A stretch of DNA of 32,742 nucleotides from a bacterium (lineage in GTDB: Bacteria > Armatimonadota > Zipacnadia > Zipacnadales > UBA11051): NCBI GenBank assembly GCA_030604405.1, contig JAUVVY010000042.1, forward strand, positions 1 to 32,742, read 5' to 3'. Numbering within the stretch: the stretch's first letter is position 1; the number at the start of each line of letters is the position of its first letter. Below are positions 14,701-22,750 of the stretch, piece by piece. Under the pieces are notes generated by a model. That model was not told the origin of the DNA. It saw nothing but the letters and a program-made list of their open reading frames with translations, and searched no databases. A program made the position numbers and the translations under genes.

Positions 14701-16446
14701 TCAACTTCGGCGCTTTTTGAACCAGCTTCTCAGCTTGCGCAGTGACCAGGTATTGATGACATTGTCGGCCTCGACCCAGCCGCGCCGCGCCTGCATCACA
14801 CCATAGCGCATGTGGGTGAGGCTCTCCGGGCCGTGCGCGTCGGTGTTTATGGACAGCCGGCAGCCCTGCTGGACGGCGAACCGAGCGTGGGTGTCATCCA
14901 AATCGAGCCGCTGCGGGGAGGCGTTGATTTCGAGCGCGACATCGTGTTCCGCACAGGCCGCAATGAGCTGGTCTATGTGCAGCCCGTACGGCTGGCGAGC
15001 AAGCAGTACGCGACCGGTGGGGTGGGCGACGATATCTATCATGCCGGATTTGACCGCGGCCACCATCCGCGCAGTGATCTTGTCCGCATCGGGAGAGAAG
15101 CCCTGGTGCAAGGCCCCAATTACGTAGTCGAACAACTCAAAGGTGCCCTCCGGCACGTCAACTGAGCCGTCCGAGAGTATGTCCGCCTCAATGCCCTGGA
15201 GCACCCTGAACTTGGTGCCTTCCTGTTTGAGCTTCTCGTTCAGCTTTGCGATTTCCTCATGCTGGGCTCTGACGCGGTCGGCGTCCATCCCATTGGCCAC
15301 GGTGAGCGTCTGCGAGTGGTCGGCGATGCCGATGTACGCGTAACCCAGCTCCATACACGCCCGGGCCAGCTCTTCGACAGTGGCGCGTCCATCGCTATAC
15401 TGTGAGTGCATGTGCAGGTCGCAGCGGATGTCGGAAAGCTCGATGAGTTCCGGAAGCTCATCTGCCTCGGCGGCGGTGATCTCACCCCGGTCCTCGCGCA
15501 GCTCCGGAGGTATCCACGGCAAGTCCAGCGCGGCGTACACGTCCTCTTCAGCGGTCCCGGCGACCATATCGCCCTTCTCTTCCTTGTCGGCTTTGAATAC
15601 GCCGTATTCGTTGACGGTCAGGGCCATTCTTTGCGCGCGCTCGCGGAGGCGGATATTGTGCTGCTGCGAGCCGGTGAAGTACTGCAAGGCCGCGCCGAAT
15701 GACGCCTCTGCCACCACGCGCAAGTCCACTTGCCGACCGCCTGCCAGGCGACCGCTCACCTTTGTGTCACCGGCCATCGTCAGCTCCTCCAGTATCTCCA
15801 GCCCGGCGAACCATTTGCAGACCCCCGCAGGATCCGCGGAGCTAGCCAGCAGGTCCAGATCGCCCACGGTCTCCCGGTGCCGCCGGGTGCTGCCGGCGAA
15901 CTCGGCGCGGATCACGTCGGGGTGCTCCCGCAGCCTCGCCACCAGGTCCTCGGCCACCGGCAGCATCTCCCCCAGCAACGCCCGCTGCTGGCCCTCGCGG
16001 TAGGCGTCTATGGAGTTGATGATGTTGTCTTCGGTCTTGGCACCCATGCCCGGCAAATCCTGCAGCCGCCCGGCAGCGGCGGCCTCTTCCAGCTCATCAA
16101 CCGTGCTGATCCCCAGCTCTCGGAAAACTACCGCCGCCTTGCGCGGCCCGAAGCCGGAAATCCTCAGCATCTCCAGCAGGCTTTCCGGATATTGTGCAAG
16201 CAGGGCCTCTTTTTCCTCCGAGGTGCCGGTGTTGACGAGCTCTTCGACTATCCTGGCGATGCTCTTGCCGATGCCGGGCACATCAGTCAGCCGGCTCTCG
16301 GCCAGCAACACCGCAACATCTTCGGGCAGCTCAGCGATGCTATCCACGGCCCGGCGGAAGCTGCGCACCCGAAAGACGTTGGCATCGGCGATCTCCAGCA
16401 GATCGGCGATGTCTTCCAGTTCCTGTGCGACATCTTCGTTAGTCAT
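14701..16446 (-). CDS. polX: Family X DNA polymerase/3'-5' exonuclease PolX
   Basis: This 581-residue bacterial PolX has the standard two-part structure. The N-terminal half carries helix-hairpin-helix motifs (DVPGIGKSIARIVEELV, DLPGMGAKTEDNII) and a polymerase beta palm with GDLDLLAS and QVDLRVV carrying the metal-binding Asp residues. The C-terminal half is a PHP phosphoesterase: CDLHMHSQYSDGRATVEELA, IGIADHSQTL, IVAHPTGR, ALEINASP and NTDAHG, all intact. The enzyme fills short gaps and removes damaged 3' ends in base excision repair. ATG 16446 has GGGAG seven bases upstream. It follows the propeller glycosidase-like gene by 66 bases in the same direction. Confidence 0.94.
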   Translation of the reverse strand: MTNEDVAQELEDIADLLEIADANVFRVRSFRRAVDSIAELPEDVAVLLAESRLTDVPGIGKSIARIVEELVNTGTSEEKEALLAQYPESLLEMLRISGFGPRKAAVVFRELGISTVDELEEAAAAGRLQDLPGMGAKTEDNIINSIDAYREGQQRALLGEMLPVAEDLVARLREHPDVIRAEFAGSTRRHRETVGDLDLLASSADPAGVCKWFAGLEILEELTMAGDTKVSGRLAGGRQVDLRVVAEASFGAALQYFTGSQQHNIRLRERAQRMALTVNEYGVFKADKEEKGDMVAGTAEEDVYAALDLPWIPPELREDRGEITAAEADELPELIELSDIRCDLHMHSQYSDGRATVEELARACMELGYAYIGIADHSQTLTVANGMDADRVRAQHEEIAKLNEKLKQEGTKFRVLQGIEADILSDGSVDVPEGTFELFDYVIGALHQGFSPDADKITARMVAAVKSGMIDIVAHPTGRVLLARQPYGLHIDQLIAACAEHDVALEINASPQRLDLDDTHARFAVQQGCRLSINTDAHGPESLTHMRYGVMQARRGWVEADNVINTWSLRKLRSWFKKRRS

Positions 16447-16512
16447 TACGTCTCTCCCTGTGGACGCTGGACTTGTTTCAAGCGGCCGCTCTTGCGTAAC
16501 CGTTGCCAGTCA

Positions 16513-18069
16513 CTACTTGAGACAAAACGAGTAAAGCTGCGCGTTTTTCATAAAGAAACGCAGTTTGCGAAAGGGCGTTTGCTTCTTCCAGGGATAAACC
16601 GTATCCCCTCCAAACTCGGGACGGGCAACGGGAATTGTGCCATCTCCCTTCCAGGTCACCTTGTGGGCTGTGCTGTCACCGCTGAATACATCACAGTCCT
16701 CCCTACCCCGCCCCTCGATAACCACGTCATAATGATCGAGGACTTCCACCTGGATGTAACCACGCGAACCACATTTGGCATTGATGATCAAATTCTCGCC
16801 ATCGGAGAGAAACGGACGGGTGATGAGGAGACCTTCCCGCACCGAGCCGGCGTCAAAGGAAACAAAGCCGTCCTTTCGCAGACGGGCCAGTCCCAGGCCG
16901 AATCGGACGAGGTCCGGATTTCTGATCTCAGGATGGTCGAGACCCTCCCGGGGTCCGGATATCCAGTAGTCGTGATGGCAGAAGGCCCCGCCGTAGTAAA
17001 TAAACAGTTCCTCTCCCACCTCAATGGGCGGTGAAGAGATCGTCACCATGCCCTGATCCCAACTGCCGGGCGAGCCGAACGGTAACCAGGGCTGCCTCTT
17101 GTTGGCATGCAGCCATTGCTTGCGGTCGCGGCTGAAGACAAGCTGAACATCCATCTGGTTGCTGACCCGGTGAAAGACACTGAGAAACCCAATGTAAAGG
17201 TTGCCGAGCTGATGCTGTGCCATCCCGTAGAAGCCGTCATCCATATTGTCCGCCTCATCGTCGGGACATAGAATAAGGTAGGGCTCGCCCCAATGCACCA
17301 TGTCCGGACTTTCCGACTGCCAGATGCGGCGGCGATTCTGTTTGGCGAAATCATGGGGATAACGGGGACCGGGAGTCGTCGGGCCCACAGGGTGGCGGGG
17401 ATTGAGGCACGGATGACACTGGAACCAGTGCCGACAGTTGACGACGAAGTTACGGCTCCATCGGTCATAATCCAGGATAGAGGCGTCTCCCATCTTGGGT
17501 CCAAGGCTCCCGAACGACACAGGCTCATCGTCAACCTGCCAATGGATGCCGTCCGGGGAATGGGCCGCTCTTATCTCCCCCTCGTATGGCGGGTAATGTG
17601 AAAAAAGGGCCCGGTAGCGCATCGAGTCATCTGGCGGAAAAAGATCCTCGATCACGCCGCATGAATGGGCCTGCTCGATCCCGCCGGCGCCACCAAGAAC
17701 CACGTTGGTCTTGCGACCGTCCTCTGTCAGGATATCCAATTCCGGCTTCTCCCAGCGCAGACCGTCCTCGCTCTCTGCATAGCATAGCCGTGCTTCTATC
17801 AGGTACTTCGTGGGATCGTGATCTACTAAGTCTTCGTACCAGCACTTAAGTAGGCCATCTTGTGAATCACGCCTCACTACATGATTGGCGCTCTGAAAGT
17901 AGGGAATATGCTCCCACGGCCGGTCCCGCTTGATTAGTGGATTAGCTGCATCCTTACAGGGCATGTGAGTGGTCTTAGTCAGCTCATAGGAAGCCTCAAC
18001 AATGAGGTTATCCAGAAACAGTTGGCTGGAGTTCCCAATGTGCAGCATTGTGCTATCCATGTAGTCCAT
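16513..18069 (-). CDS. Five-bladed beta-propeller glycosidase-like protein
   Basis: This 518-residue protein resembles the family with GH43/GH32-like propellers that opens with SQLFLDNLIVEASYEL and a NPLIKRDRPWEHIPYF segment. The propeller blades contain repeated Asp-Gly-X-X-Trp turns: SEDGLRWEKPE, SPDGIHWQVDD, SPDMVHWGEPY and SRDRKQWLHANKR. A beta-sandwich domain with a YIQVEVLDHYDVV strand ends it. No signal peptide is visible. Catalytic residues and substrate are not certain; relatives are often annotated only as hypothetical or sucrase-like. GGGAG lies six bases before ATG 18069. It follows the TIM-barrel gene by 35 bases, so both probably act on one carbohydrate. Confidence 0.72.
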   Translation of the reverse strand: MDYMDSTMLHIGNSSQLFLDNLIVEASYELTKTTHMPCKDAANPLIKRDRPWEHIPYFQSANHVVRRDSQDGLLKCWYEDLVDHDPTKYLIEARLCYAESEDGLRWEKPELDILTEDGRKTNVVLGGAGGIEQAHSCGVIEDLFPPDDSMRYRALFSHYPPYEGEIRAAHSPDGIHWQVDDEPVSFGSLGPKMGDASILDYDRWSRNFVVNCRHWFQCHPCLNPRHPVGPTTPGPRYPHDFAKQNRRRIWQSESPDMVHWGEPYLILCPDDEADNMDDGFYGMAQHQLGNLYIGFLSVFHRVSNQMDVQLVFSRDRKQWLHANKRQPWLPFGSPGSWDQGMVTISSPPIEVGEELFIYYGGAFCHHDYWISGPREGLDHPEIRNPDLVRFGLGLARLRKDGFVSFDAGSVREGLLITRPFLSDGENLIINAKCGSRGYIQVEVLDHYDVVIEGRGREDCDVFSGDSTAHKVTWKGDGTIPVARPEFGGDTVYPWKKQTPFRKLRFFMKNAQLYSFCLK

Positions 18070-18104
18070 CGTGTTCTCCCTCTATTCTCTTGCAGGCGCT
18101 GCAG

Positions 18105-19601
18105 CTACTCGTGCCTGTAACGCACCCAAAGTTTCAGTCCGGTCACCGTGGACGACACTCGGCCTGTTGAACCGGGGCCGGGCAGGATCACGATCTGGTT
18201 GATTCCTCGCTTCAGCGGCGGGGCCGTCAGCAGCGCCTCAAAGCAATCCGCCGTCACACGTTCTATATCACTCACCGGTACCTTGGTGCCATTCACCTTG
18301 ATATTGATCCCTTCAACCTCGTGCATATTGCTCACACCCACCTCGCAGCGAATCTCTGCCAGTAGCCTCTCTTGGGCGGCTTTCTGCACATCATCGCCCA
18401 CCACAATCTTGACGCTCGGCGCATGGATAATATGCACAGGAAACGCAGTGCGGGCATTGGTGTAAGCACCCCCCACCGGCCCCCAACTCCCACTGCCACC
18501 GCCTTCCTCAGGAAGATAGAGCTTATCGAGGCCCATGAGAGTATCGGGGTCACCAATCTCGTTCAGCCACCTGGCACATTCCTCTTTATCCGAATAGGGG
18601 AAGTTGAACAGGTATACTCCATCGGCTCCCAGGGCCCAGAAGTTGCTGCATATTGCCCGGACCAGCGGCCCATCCATTGCTCTGCTGACATTGTAGTCCT
18701 CCGCCGGGTCTCCCGGCAGCGGACAATTCATGTAAACGGGCACGTCGCAGCGATGCCCCATGTCCACAAAGTCTTTCAGCTCGGTGCTGTAGTAGCAGCA
18801 CCACTCACTGCCGGCTATCAGCAGGTCAATCAAACCTTCGGCCAGCCAGCGCTCCACATCCAGACCGGTCCTCAGTGCCATTTGCGGAGTTGGCGGGACG
18901 CGGGCTGCTACCAGGTAAGGGCGGCCCCGCTCTTGCCCAATCTGGTTGAGAGTCGCGCGCGCTTGACGCACAAGCTCAGTCATAGTCTCCAGATTCTCCT
19001 CCTCTTCCCCCAACTTGAAGAACAGCGGGTGGCGCACGAAATCCAACTCCAGCCCATCCCAGTCATATTGGCTACATATCTGGCCAATGAAGTCCAGACG
19101 ATATTGGCGCACCGCTGGCTCAGCAAAGTTGAGACCGCAGAAGTAGCGCCCCATGATCGAGTCCTCGGGGTATCCGCCTTTGTCGCAGTGTTGTTCACCG
19201 TCTAGCAGGTGGGGGTAAGCGCCCGGCCAGTATTCTTCACCGATCAGCAGGTCAGGATGCTGTAGTCTGAAAGGCTCCTCGATACCCAGGTAGAAACAGT
19301 GGTTGTCGTTCATCCGCAGCGAGGCAAATATCTCCATCTCGGCTTGGCGGGCCGCCTCAATAATCAGTTGGTTAGCATCGCCGAAGTCTCCGGGCTCTTG
19401 GCGTCTTGCTCCCCATGGGTACAAATCCCCCTCCTCGGTGAGCCAACCGTTCCCCACGTTGTAGAACCAGCTATCAACTTGGCTCCCGACCGCTGAGTTG
19501 AAATACGCCGCCAGAAATCCCTCGGCGCTGGCTTCGGGATTGTGGCTGGGCTTCTCGGCGGCTCCGTCGTCGTTGTAAATAATTCGCCGCTGCTTGCTCA
19601 T
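18105..19601 (-). CDS. Putative TIM-barrel glycoside hydrolase-like protein
   Basis: This 498-residue protein looks like the uncharacterised glycosidase-like TIM-barrel families (GHL/DUF187-like). Helpful segments are VDSWFYNVGNGWL, AEMEIFASLRMND, QYDWDGLELDFVRHP (a barrel strand ending in Glu and Asp, the usual place for catalytic acids), LIDLLIAGSEWCCYY and GADGVYLFNFPYSD. A C-terminal beta-sandwich follows (GINIKVNGTKVPVSD). There is no signal peptide. ATG 19601 has AAGGGG upstream; the frame continues upstream to 19685 without good codon use. The pair with the propeller protein, 35 bases apart, suggests a shared carbohydrate pathway. The exact reaction is unknown. Confidence 0.7.
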   Translation of the reverse strand: MSKQRRIIYNDDGAAEKPSHNPEASAEGFLAAYFNSAVGSQVDSWFYNVGNGWLTEEGDLYPWGARRQEPGDFGDANQLIIEAARQAEMEIFASLRMNDNHCFYLGIEEPFRLQHPDLLIGEEYWPGAYPHLLDGEQHCDKGGYPEDSIMGRYFCGLNFAEPAVRQYRLDFIGQICSQYDWDGLELDFVRHPLFFKLGEEEENLETMTELVRQARATLNQIGQERGRPYLVAARVPPTPQMALRTGLDVERWLAEGLIDLLIAGSEWCCYYSTELKDFVDMGHRCDVPVYMNCPLPGDPAEDYNVSRAMDGPLVRAICSNFWALGADGVYLFNFPYSDKEECARWLNEIGDPDTLMGLDKLYLPEEGGGSGSWGPVGGAYTNARTAFPVHIIHAPSVKIVVGDDVQKAAQERLLAEIRCEVGVSNMHEVEGINIKVNGTKVPVSDIERVTADCFEALLTAPPLKRGINQIVILPGPGSTGRVSSTVTGLKLWVRYRHE

Positions 19602-19750
19602 GGCGGTCCCCTTCTTTCCTGGCGGCGGTTCGATCTCTTGCGCACTACTCGACATCCCACTCCCTGGCACCGCGGCCACAGGCACGAGACGCAGATCTCA
19701 GGCTTCAGGCAAACAGCTCCATGCGCACGGCCACTTCGGCCGCTCCGCCC

Positions 19751-20506
19751 TCAGAGCCGCCCGTTCGTCCCGCGAAGCTGCCTGATGAACTTGCGGCTTT
19801 TCGTTTCGACGCCGAACTGGTGGTCGGTGTGTGCGTCAATAAAGCGGCGGATCTGCCCGCGAGCCTCGTCGCCGAGGCTCAGCCGGCCCAGCTTGTCCGG
19901 CGGCATGCGCTGGATGCTTTGCACGGTCCCACGCGCTTCGGCAGACAGCAGCATAGCATTTTCCCGCGGCCGACAGCCGCCGCACACCAGCCCGGCATCG
20001 GCAGGCACGTACCACCCATCCCCGCTCAGAGCAGCCCGGCACCGGCAGCACACCTCCAGATCGGGCGCCAAACCGTGGGCCTGAAAAAGCCTCATCAGAT
20101 ATGACCACAAGACCAACTCCGGATCAAGAGCATCACACAGGGCCGAGTAGGTGGCCGCCAGCCGTTCAAACAGACCGGGCAGCGGGTGGTCGGGTTCGCA
20201 GGTCTTAGCGGTCAGCTCCGCGATATAGGAGGCGTAGGCCAGGCGGGTCATGTCCTGCCGTAGCGCATAATGGGCCTCGATGACCTCGACCTGGATCAGG
20301 CGGTCGAGGTCGCGGCCCTCGGCGAACATCAGCTTTGAGAGGGTGAAAAGTTCCACGGCGGCGGCCAGTTTGCTGGCCGGCCGCCCAATGCCCTGTGCCA
20401 CCGCCTCCACCTTGCCCCGGGTTGGCGTGTAGAAGCTGACGACCCGCCCCGTGCCTTTGTACTTGCGAACCAGAAGCGTAATCCCCAGAGTCGAGTAGGT
20501 TGCCAT
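19751..20506 (-). CDS. recO: DNA repair protein RecO
   Basis: This 251-residue RecO helps RecR load RecA onto SSB-coated single-stranded DNA in recombinational gap repair. The N-terminal OB fold is visible (TLGITLLVRKYKGTGRVVSF and YTPTRGKVEAVAQGIGRPAS), then a helical region, and the zinc finger CCRCRAALSGDGW...CGGC. ATG 20506 has its ribosome binding site (GAGG) overlapping the deoC stop codon, only seven bases away, so translation is coupled to deoC. The frame extends further upstream but that part is inside deoC and proline-rich. It ends the acyltransferase-trpC-like-deoC-recO series. Confidence 0.92.
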   Translation of the reverse strand: MATYSTLGITLLVRKYKGTGRVVSFYTPTRGKVEAVAQGIGRPASKLAAAVELFTLSKLMFAEGRDLDRLIQVEVIEAHYALRQDMTRLAYASYIAELTAKTCEPDHPLPGLFERLAATYSALCDALDPELVLWSYLMRLFQAHGLAPDLEVCCRCRAALSGDGWYVPADAGLVCGGCRPRENAMLLSAEARGTVQSIQRMPPDKLGRLSLGDEARGQIRRFIDAHTDHQFGVETKSRKFIRQLRGTNGRL

Positions 20507-20513
20507 AACTGCC

Positions 20514-21191
20514 TCAGATGCCCAATTCGGCGATGATAGTGGCGGTGGCGCTGGTGCCGATGCGGTTGGCCCCGGCCGCAAGCATCGCCTGCATGTCGGC
20601 CAGACCCCGGATACCGCCGGCGGCTTTTACGCCCATCTCCGGCGGTGCCAGTCGCCGCAGCAGCGCCACATGCTCGACAGTCGCCCCGTGGGTGCCAAAG
20701 CCGGTGGAGGTCTTGACGAACTGCGCCCCGCCTTCGACCGCTGCAACAACGCCGTGGGCAATCTCCTCCTCGTCAAGGTAGCAGGTCTCCAGGATCACTT
20801 TAAGCAGAGGGCCATCGGCAGATGCGTCCATGCTCTGCGCCACTGCGGTGATGTCTGCCCTGACATTGTAGTATTGGCGCGAGCGCAGGGCCGGGATGTT
20901 GATAACCATGTCCAGCTCGGCGCAGCCGGCTTGGATCAGCGCTGCGGCCTCCAGGGCCTTGGTATCCGCCATTGCGAAGCCAAACGGAAAGCCGACCACC
21001 GAGCTGACAGGCGTCGGGGCGTCGGCAAGCCGGTGTAATGCCAGTTGCACCCACGCCGGGGGCACGCAGATGCTGCTCAGGCGGTGCTGTGTGCCTGTGT
21101 CGCACGCCTCGATGATGTCATCACGTGTGCAATCCGGCTTCAGCACCGCGTGGTCAATCAGCGCCAGCAACTCGACCGCAGACTTGTCCAT
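20514..21191 (-). CDS. deoC: Deoxyribose-phosphate aldolase
   Basis: This 225-residue enzyme cleaves 2-deoxyribose 5-phosphate into acetaldehyde and glyceraldehyde 3-phosphate for use of deoxynucleosides. The catalytic set is intact: Asp94 in ELDMVINI, the Schiff-base Lys160 in QFVKTSTGFG, and Lys189 in GVKAAGGI. The opening DHAVLKPDCT is also the family's norm (usually DHTLLKP). AGGA lies eight bases before ATG 21191. It lies 25 bases after the TrpC-like gene and 7 before recO. Confidence 0.94.
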   Translation of the reverse strand: MDKSAVELLALIDHAVLKPDCTRDDIIEACDTGTQHRLSSICVPPAWVQLALHRLADAPTPVSSVVGFPFGFAMADTKALEAAALIQAGCAELDMVINIPALRSRQYYNVRADITAVAQSMDASADGPLLKVILETCYLDEEEIAHGVVAAVEGGAQFVKTSTGFGTHGATVEHVALLRRLAPPEMGVKAAGGIRGLADMQAMLAAGANRIGTSATATIIAELGI

Positions 21192-21216
21192 GTGCCATGT
21201 CCTTTCTGCGCAATTG

Positions 21217-22002
21217 CTAATCCCCGCCGCGCCGGGGAATCTCGTTCAACTGCCTGATCATGACGGCGGCCTCCGAGGGGTCGTAGGATGTCGGGGCACC
21301 CATCACCGCGTTCACGCCCAGCTCGGCCAGCTCTTCCACCGCTTGGCGCGTCAGTTCCGGGACGAATGCAATCAGGCGCGCCTGCTCGGGGAAGCCGTCC
21401 GCCATGCGTGCAACCTCATCCAGCGGCACTGACGCGCTGTAGTCCCACAACAGCGGCACCGCCAGGATATATTTCGCGCCCAGCTCCACGGCACGCTTTG
21501 CCCCATCATAATCATCGACCATGATTATCGGGCTGATCTTTAGATCGTCGCAGACCGAAATCATGTGCGTAATCTGCCCGTCCGCCAGAAACGCTTCCGG
21601 AATGGTCACCGCATCACCCTGAAACACCCGCGATTCGTAGAGCTGGTAATCGTCTATTATGTAGTCGAAGCGGACGATCGGCAGCGGCATATACTTGCGT
21701 GCGCGGCGACAGCCAAACCTGTCACCATCGTGCGCCGCCGTGTCGGTACACACCGCGACAGCCACGCACCCGGCCCCGGCGTACTCCTGGCCCCAGATAC
21801 GCGGGTCAAACAGGTCCGCCAGCGCGTGATCCGGGGGCTTGATTTCACCGATGATGCCCACGGTATCAGCGTGAATGGTGGCGAGACTTCGCGCCGGCTC
21901 CTGCAGCCGCTCGATCCGCTCCTTCAGCTCAACCGCTGGCACATCCCGCCGGCAGTTGTTGACTTCTGCTTGCTTGGCCTCCAGAAGCTCAAAGGGCGTC
22001 AT
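21217..22002 (-). CDS. TrpC (indole-3-glycerol-phosphate synthase)-like paralogue with lost active site
   Basis: The 261 residues fold like indole-3-glycerol-phosphate synthase: PFELLEAKQAEV, IIGEIKPPDHALADLFDP, PIVRFDYIIDDYQLYESRV, and GVNAVMGAPTSYDPSEAA near the end. Glu53 and Lys55 remain. By my alignment with the archaeal enzyme, the general-acid Lys is Phe112, the catalytic Glu is Met161, the Asn is Val182, and the Glu-Ser pair is Phe213-Val214. The protein probably has lost synthase activity and does something else; it is not evidence for tryptophan synthesis here. GTG 22005 precedes ATG 22002; ATG suits the GGTGAG ribosome binding site. It is 24 bases from the acyltransferase and 25 from deoC. 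Confidence 0.8.
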   Translation of the reverse strand: MTPFELLEAKQAEVNNCRRDVPAVELKERIERLQEPARSLATIHADTVGIIGEIKPPDHALADLFDPRIWGQEYAGAGCVAVAVCTDTAAHDGDRFGCRRARKYMPLPIVRFDYIIDDYQLYESRVFQGDAVTIPEAFLADGQITHMISVCDDLKISPIIMVDDYDGAKRAVELGAKYILAVPLLWDYSASVPLDEVARMADGFPEQARLIAFVPELTRQAVEELAELGVNAVMGAPTSYDPSEAAVMIRQLNEIPRRGGD

Positions 22003-22026
22003 CACATCTCACCAGCTTGATTGTGC

Positions 22027-22524
22027 CTATGAATCATCAGATCTCTGTCGCAGAATACGGGCCGGATTGCCGACCACCACAGCGCCCGGCGGAACGTCCT
22101 TCGTCACCACCGACCCGGCCCCCACACCGGCTTTCTTCCCGATCGTCACACCCGGCAGAATCGTGACATGACACCCGACGTATGCACCATCCTCGATCAC
22201 GATATCCATGTTCGACGGATCGCTCTTCGGCCCGTGAGCCACCAATGTTACCTGAAAAGATATTGTAACATTGTCGCCGATGATGATGCGATGGGTGTAG
22301 AGGTCCTCAAACCACCCGTGCATGCCCACGAACCCACTCTTGCCCATCTTGATGCCGCCGAGGCGCAACAGAAATCTGCGCAACCGCGTATTGATATGCG
22401 GCAGGCCCATTGCCCACTTGTTGATGATAATAGAGCGAATCCACTGCCAGCGATAAATCTGGCGCTGGCTCATTCCCTCTCTGGTGTGCCAGAACGCCAA
22501 CAACGCCACCTCCCGAGACCTCAC
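22027..22524 (-). CDS. Left-handed beta-helix (hexapeptide) acyltransferase
   Basis: This 165-residue protein carries a hexapeptide-repeat C-terminal domain: IIIGDNVTISFQVTLVAHG, IVIEDGAYVGCHVTILPGVT, IGKKAGVGAGSVVTKDVPPG, and the VVVGNPARIL ending typical of maltose/galactoside O-acetyltransferase and colanic-acid WcaF-type enzymes. The likely reaction is O-acetyl transfer to a sugar. The N-terminal 45 residues are helical and basic. The GTG at 22524 has no clear ribosome binding site; TTG 22503 or 22500, five to eight bases after GGGAGG, are alternatives. A perfect TATAAT lies at 22559-22564. The series continues with the TrpC-like gene. Confidence 0.85.
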   Translation of the reverse strand: MRSREVALLAFWHTREGMSQRQIYRWQWIRSIIINKWAMGLPHINTRLRRFLLRLGGIKMGKSGFVGMHGWFEDLYTHRIIIGDNVTISFQVTLVAHGPKSDPSNMDIVIEDGAYVGCHVTILPGVTIGKKAGVGAGSVVTKDVPPGAVVVGNPARILRQRSDDS

Positions 22525-22558
22525 TGCAGCGCGATGGCCCGCGCCCTTCTATTCTCAG

Positions 22559-22588
22559 ATTATATGAGAAGATGCCGACCTTGAGCAA
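22559..22588 (-). promoter_or_regulatory. Putative promoter for the acyltransferase-trpC-like-deoC-recO series
   Basis: The minus strand has a perfect TATAAT (22564-22559) with an 18-base spacer to a weak -35, TTGCTC (22588-22583, three of six). The predicted start is near 22552, about 28 bases before GTG 22524. Confidence 0.4.
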
Positions 22589-22750
22589 GCGCGGAGACAC
22601 TGCCGAGTCCGGCATGGTCAACGATGTTGACCTCATCGGAATCTATTTCAGGACCGATTGGAGGACTAACCGGAACAAAAAGCGAATAAGACACTGCGAC
22701 TTTCTGCCTGATCAGAGGTTAGTCGTAATTGTTGCAAGGAGGAATGTAAG

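Noticed and set aside
15730-17034. A 434-codon plus-strand open frame across polX and the propeller gene
   Set aside because: It crosses two well-supported minus-strand genes and shows no motif.
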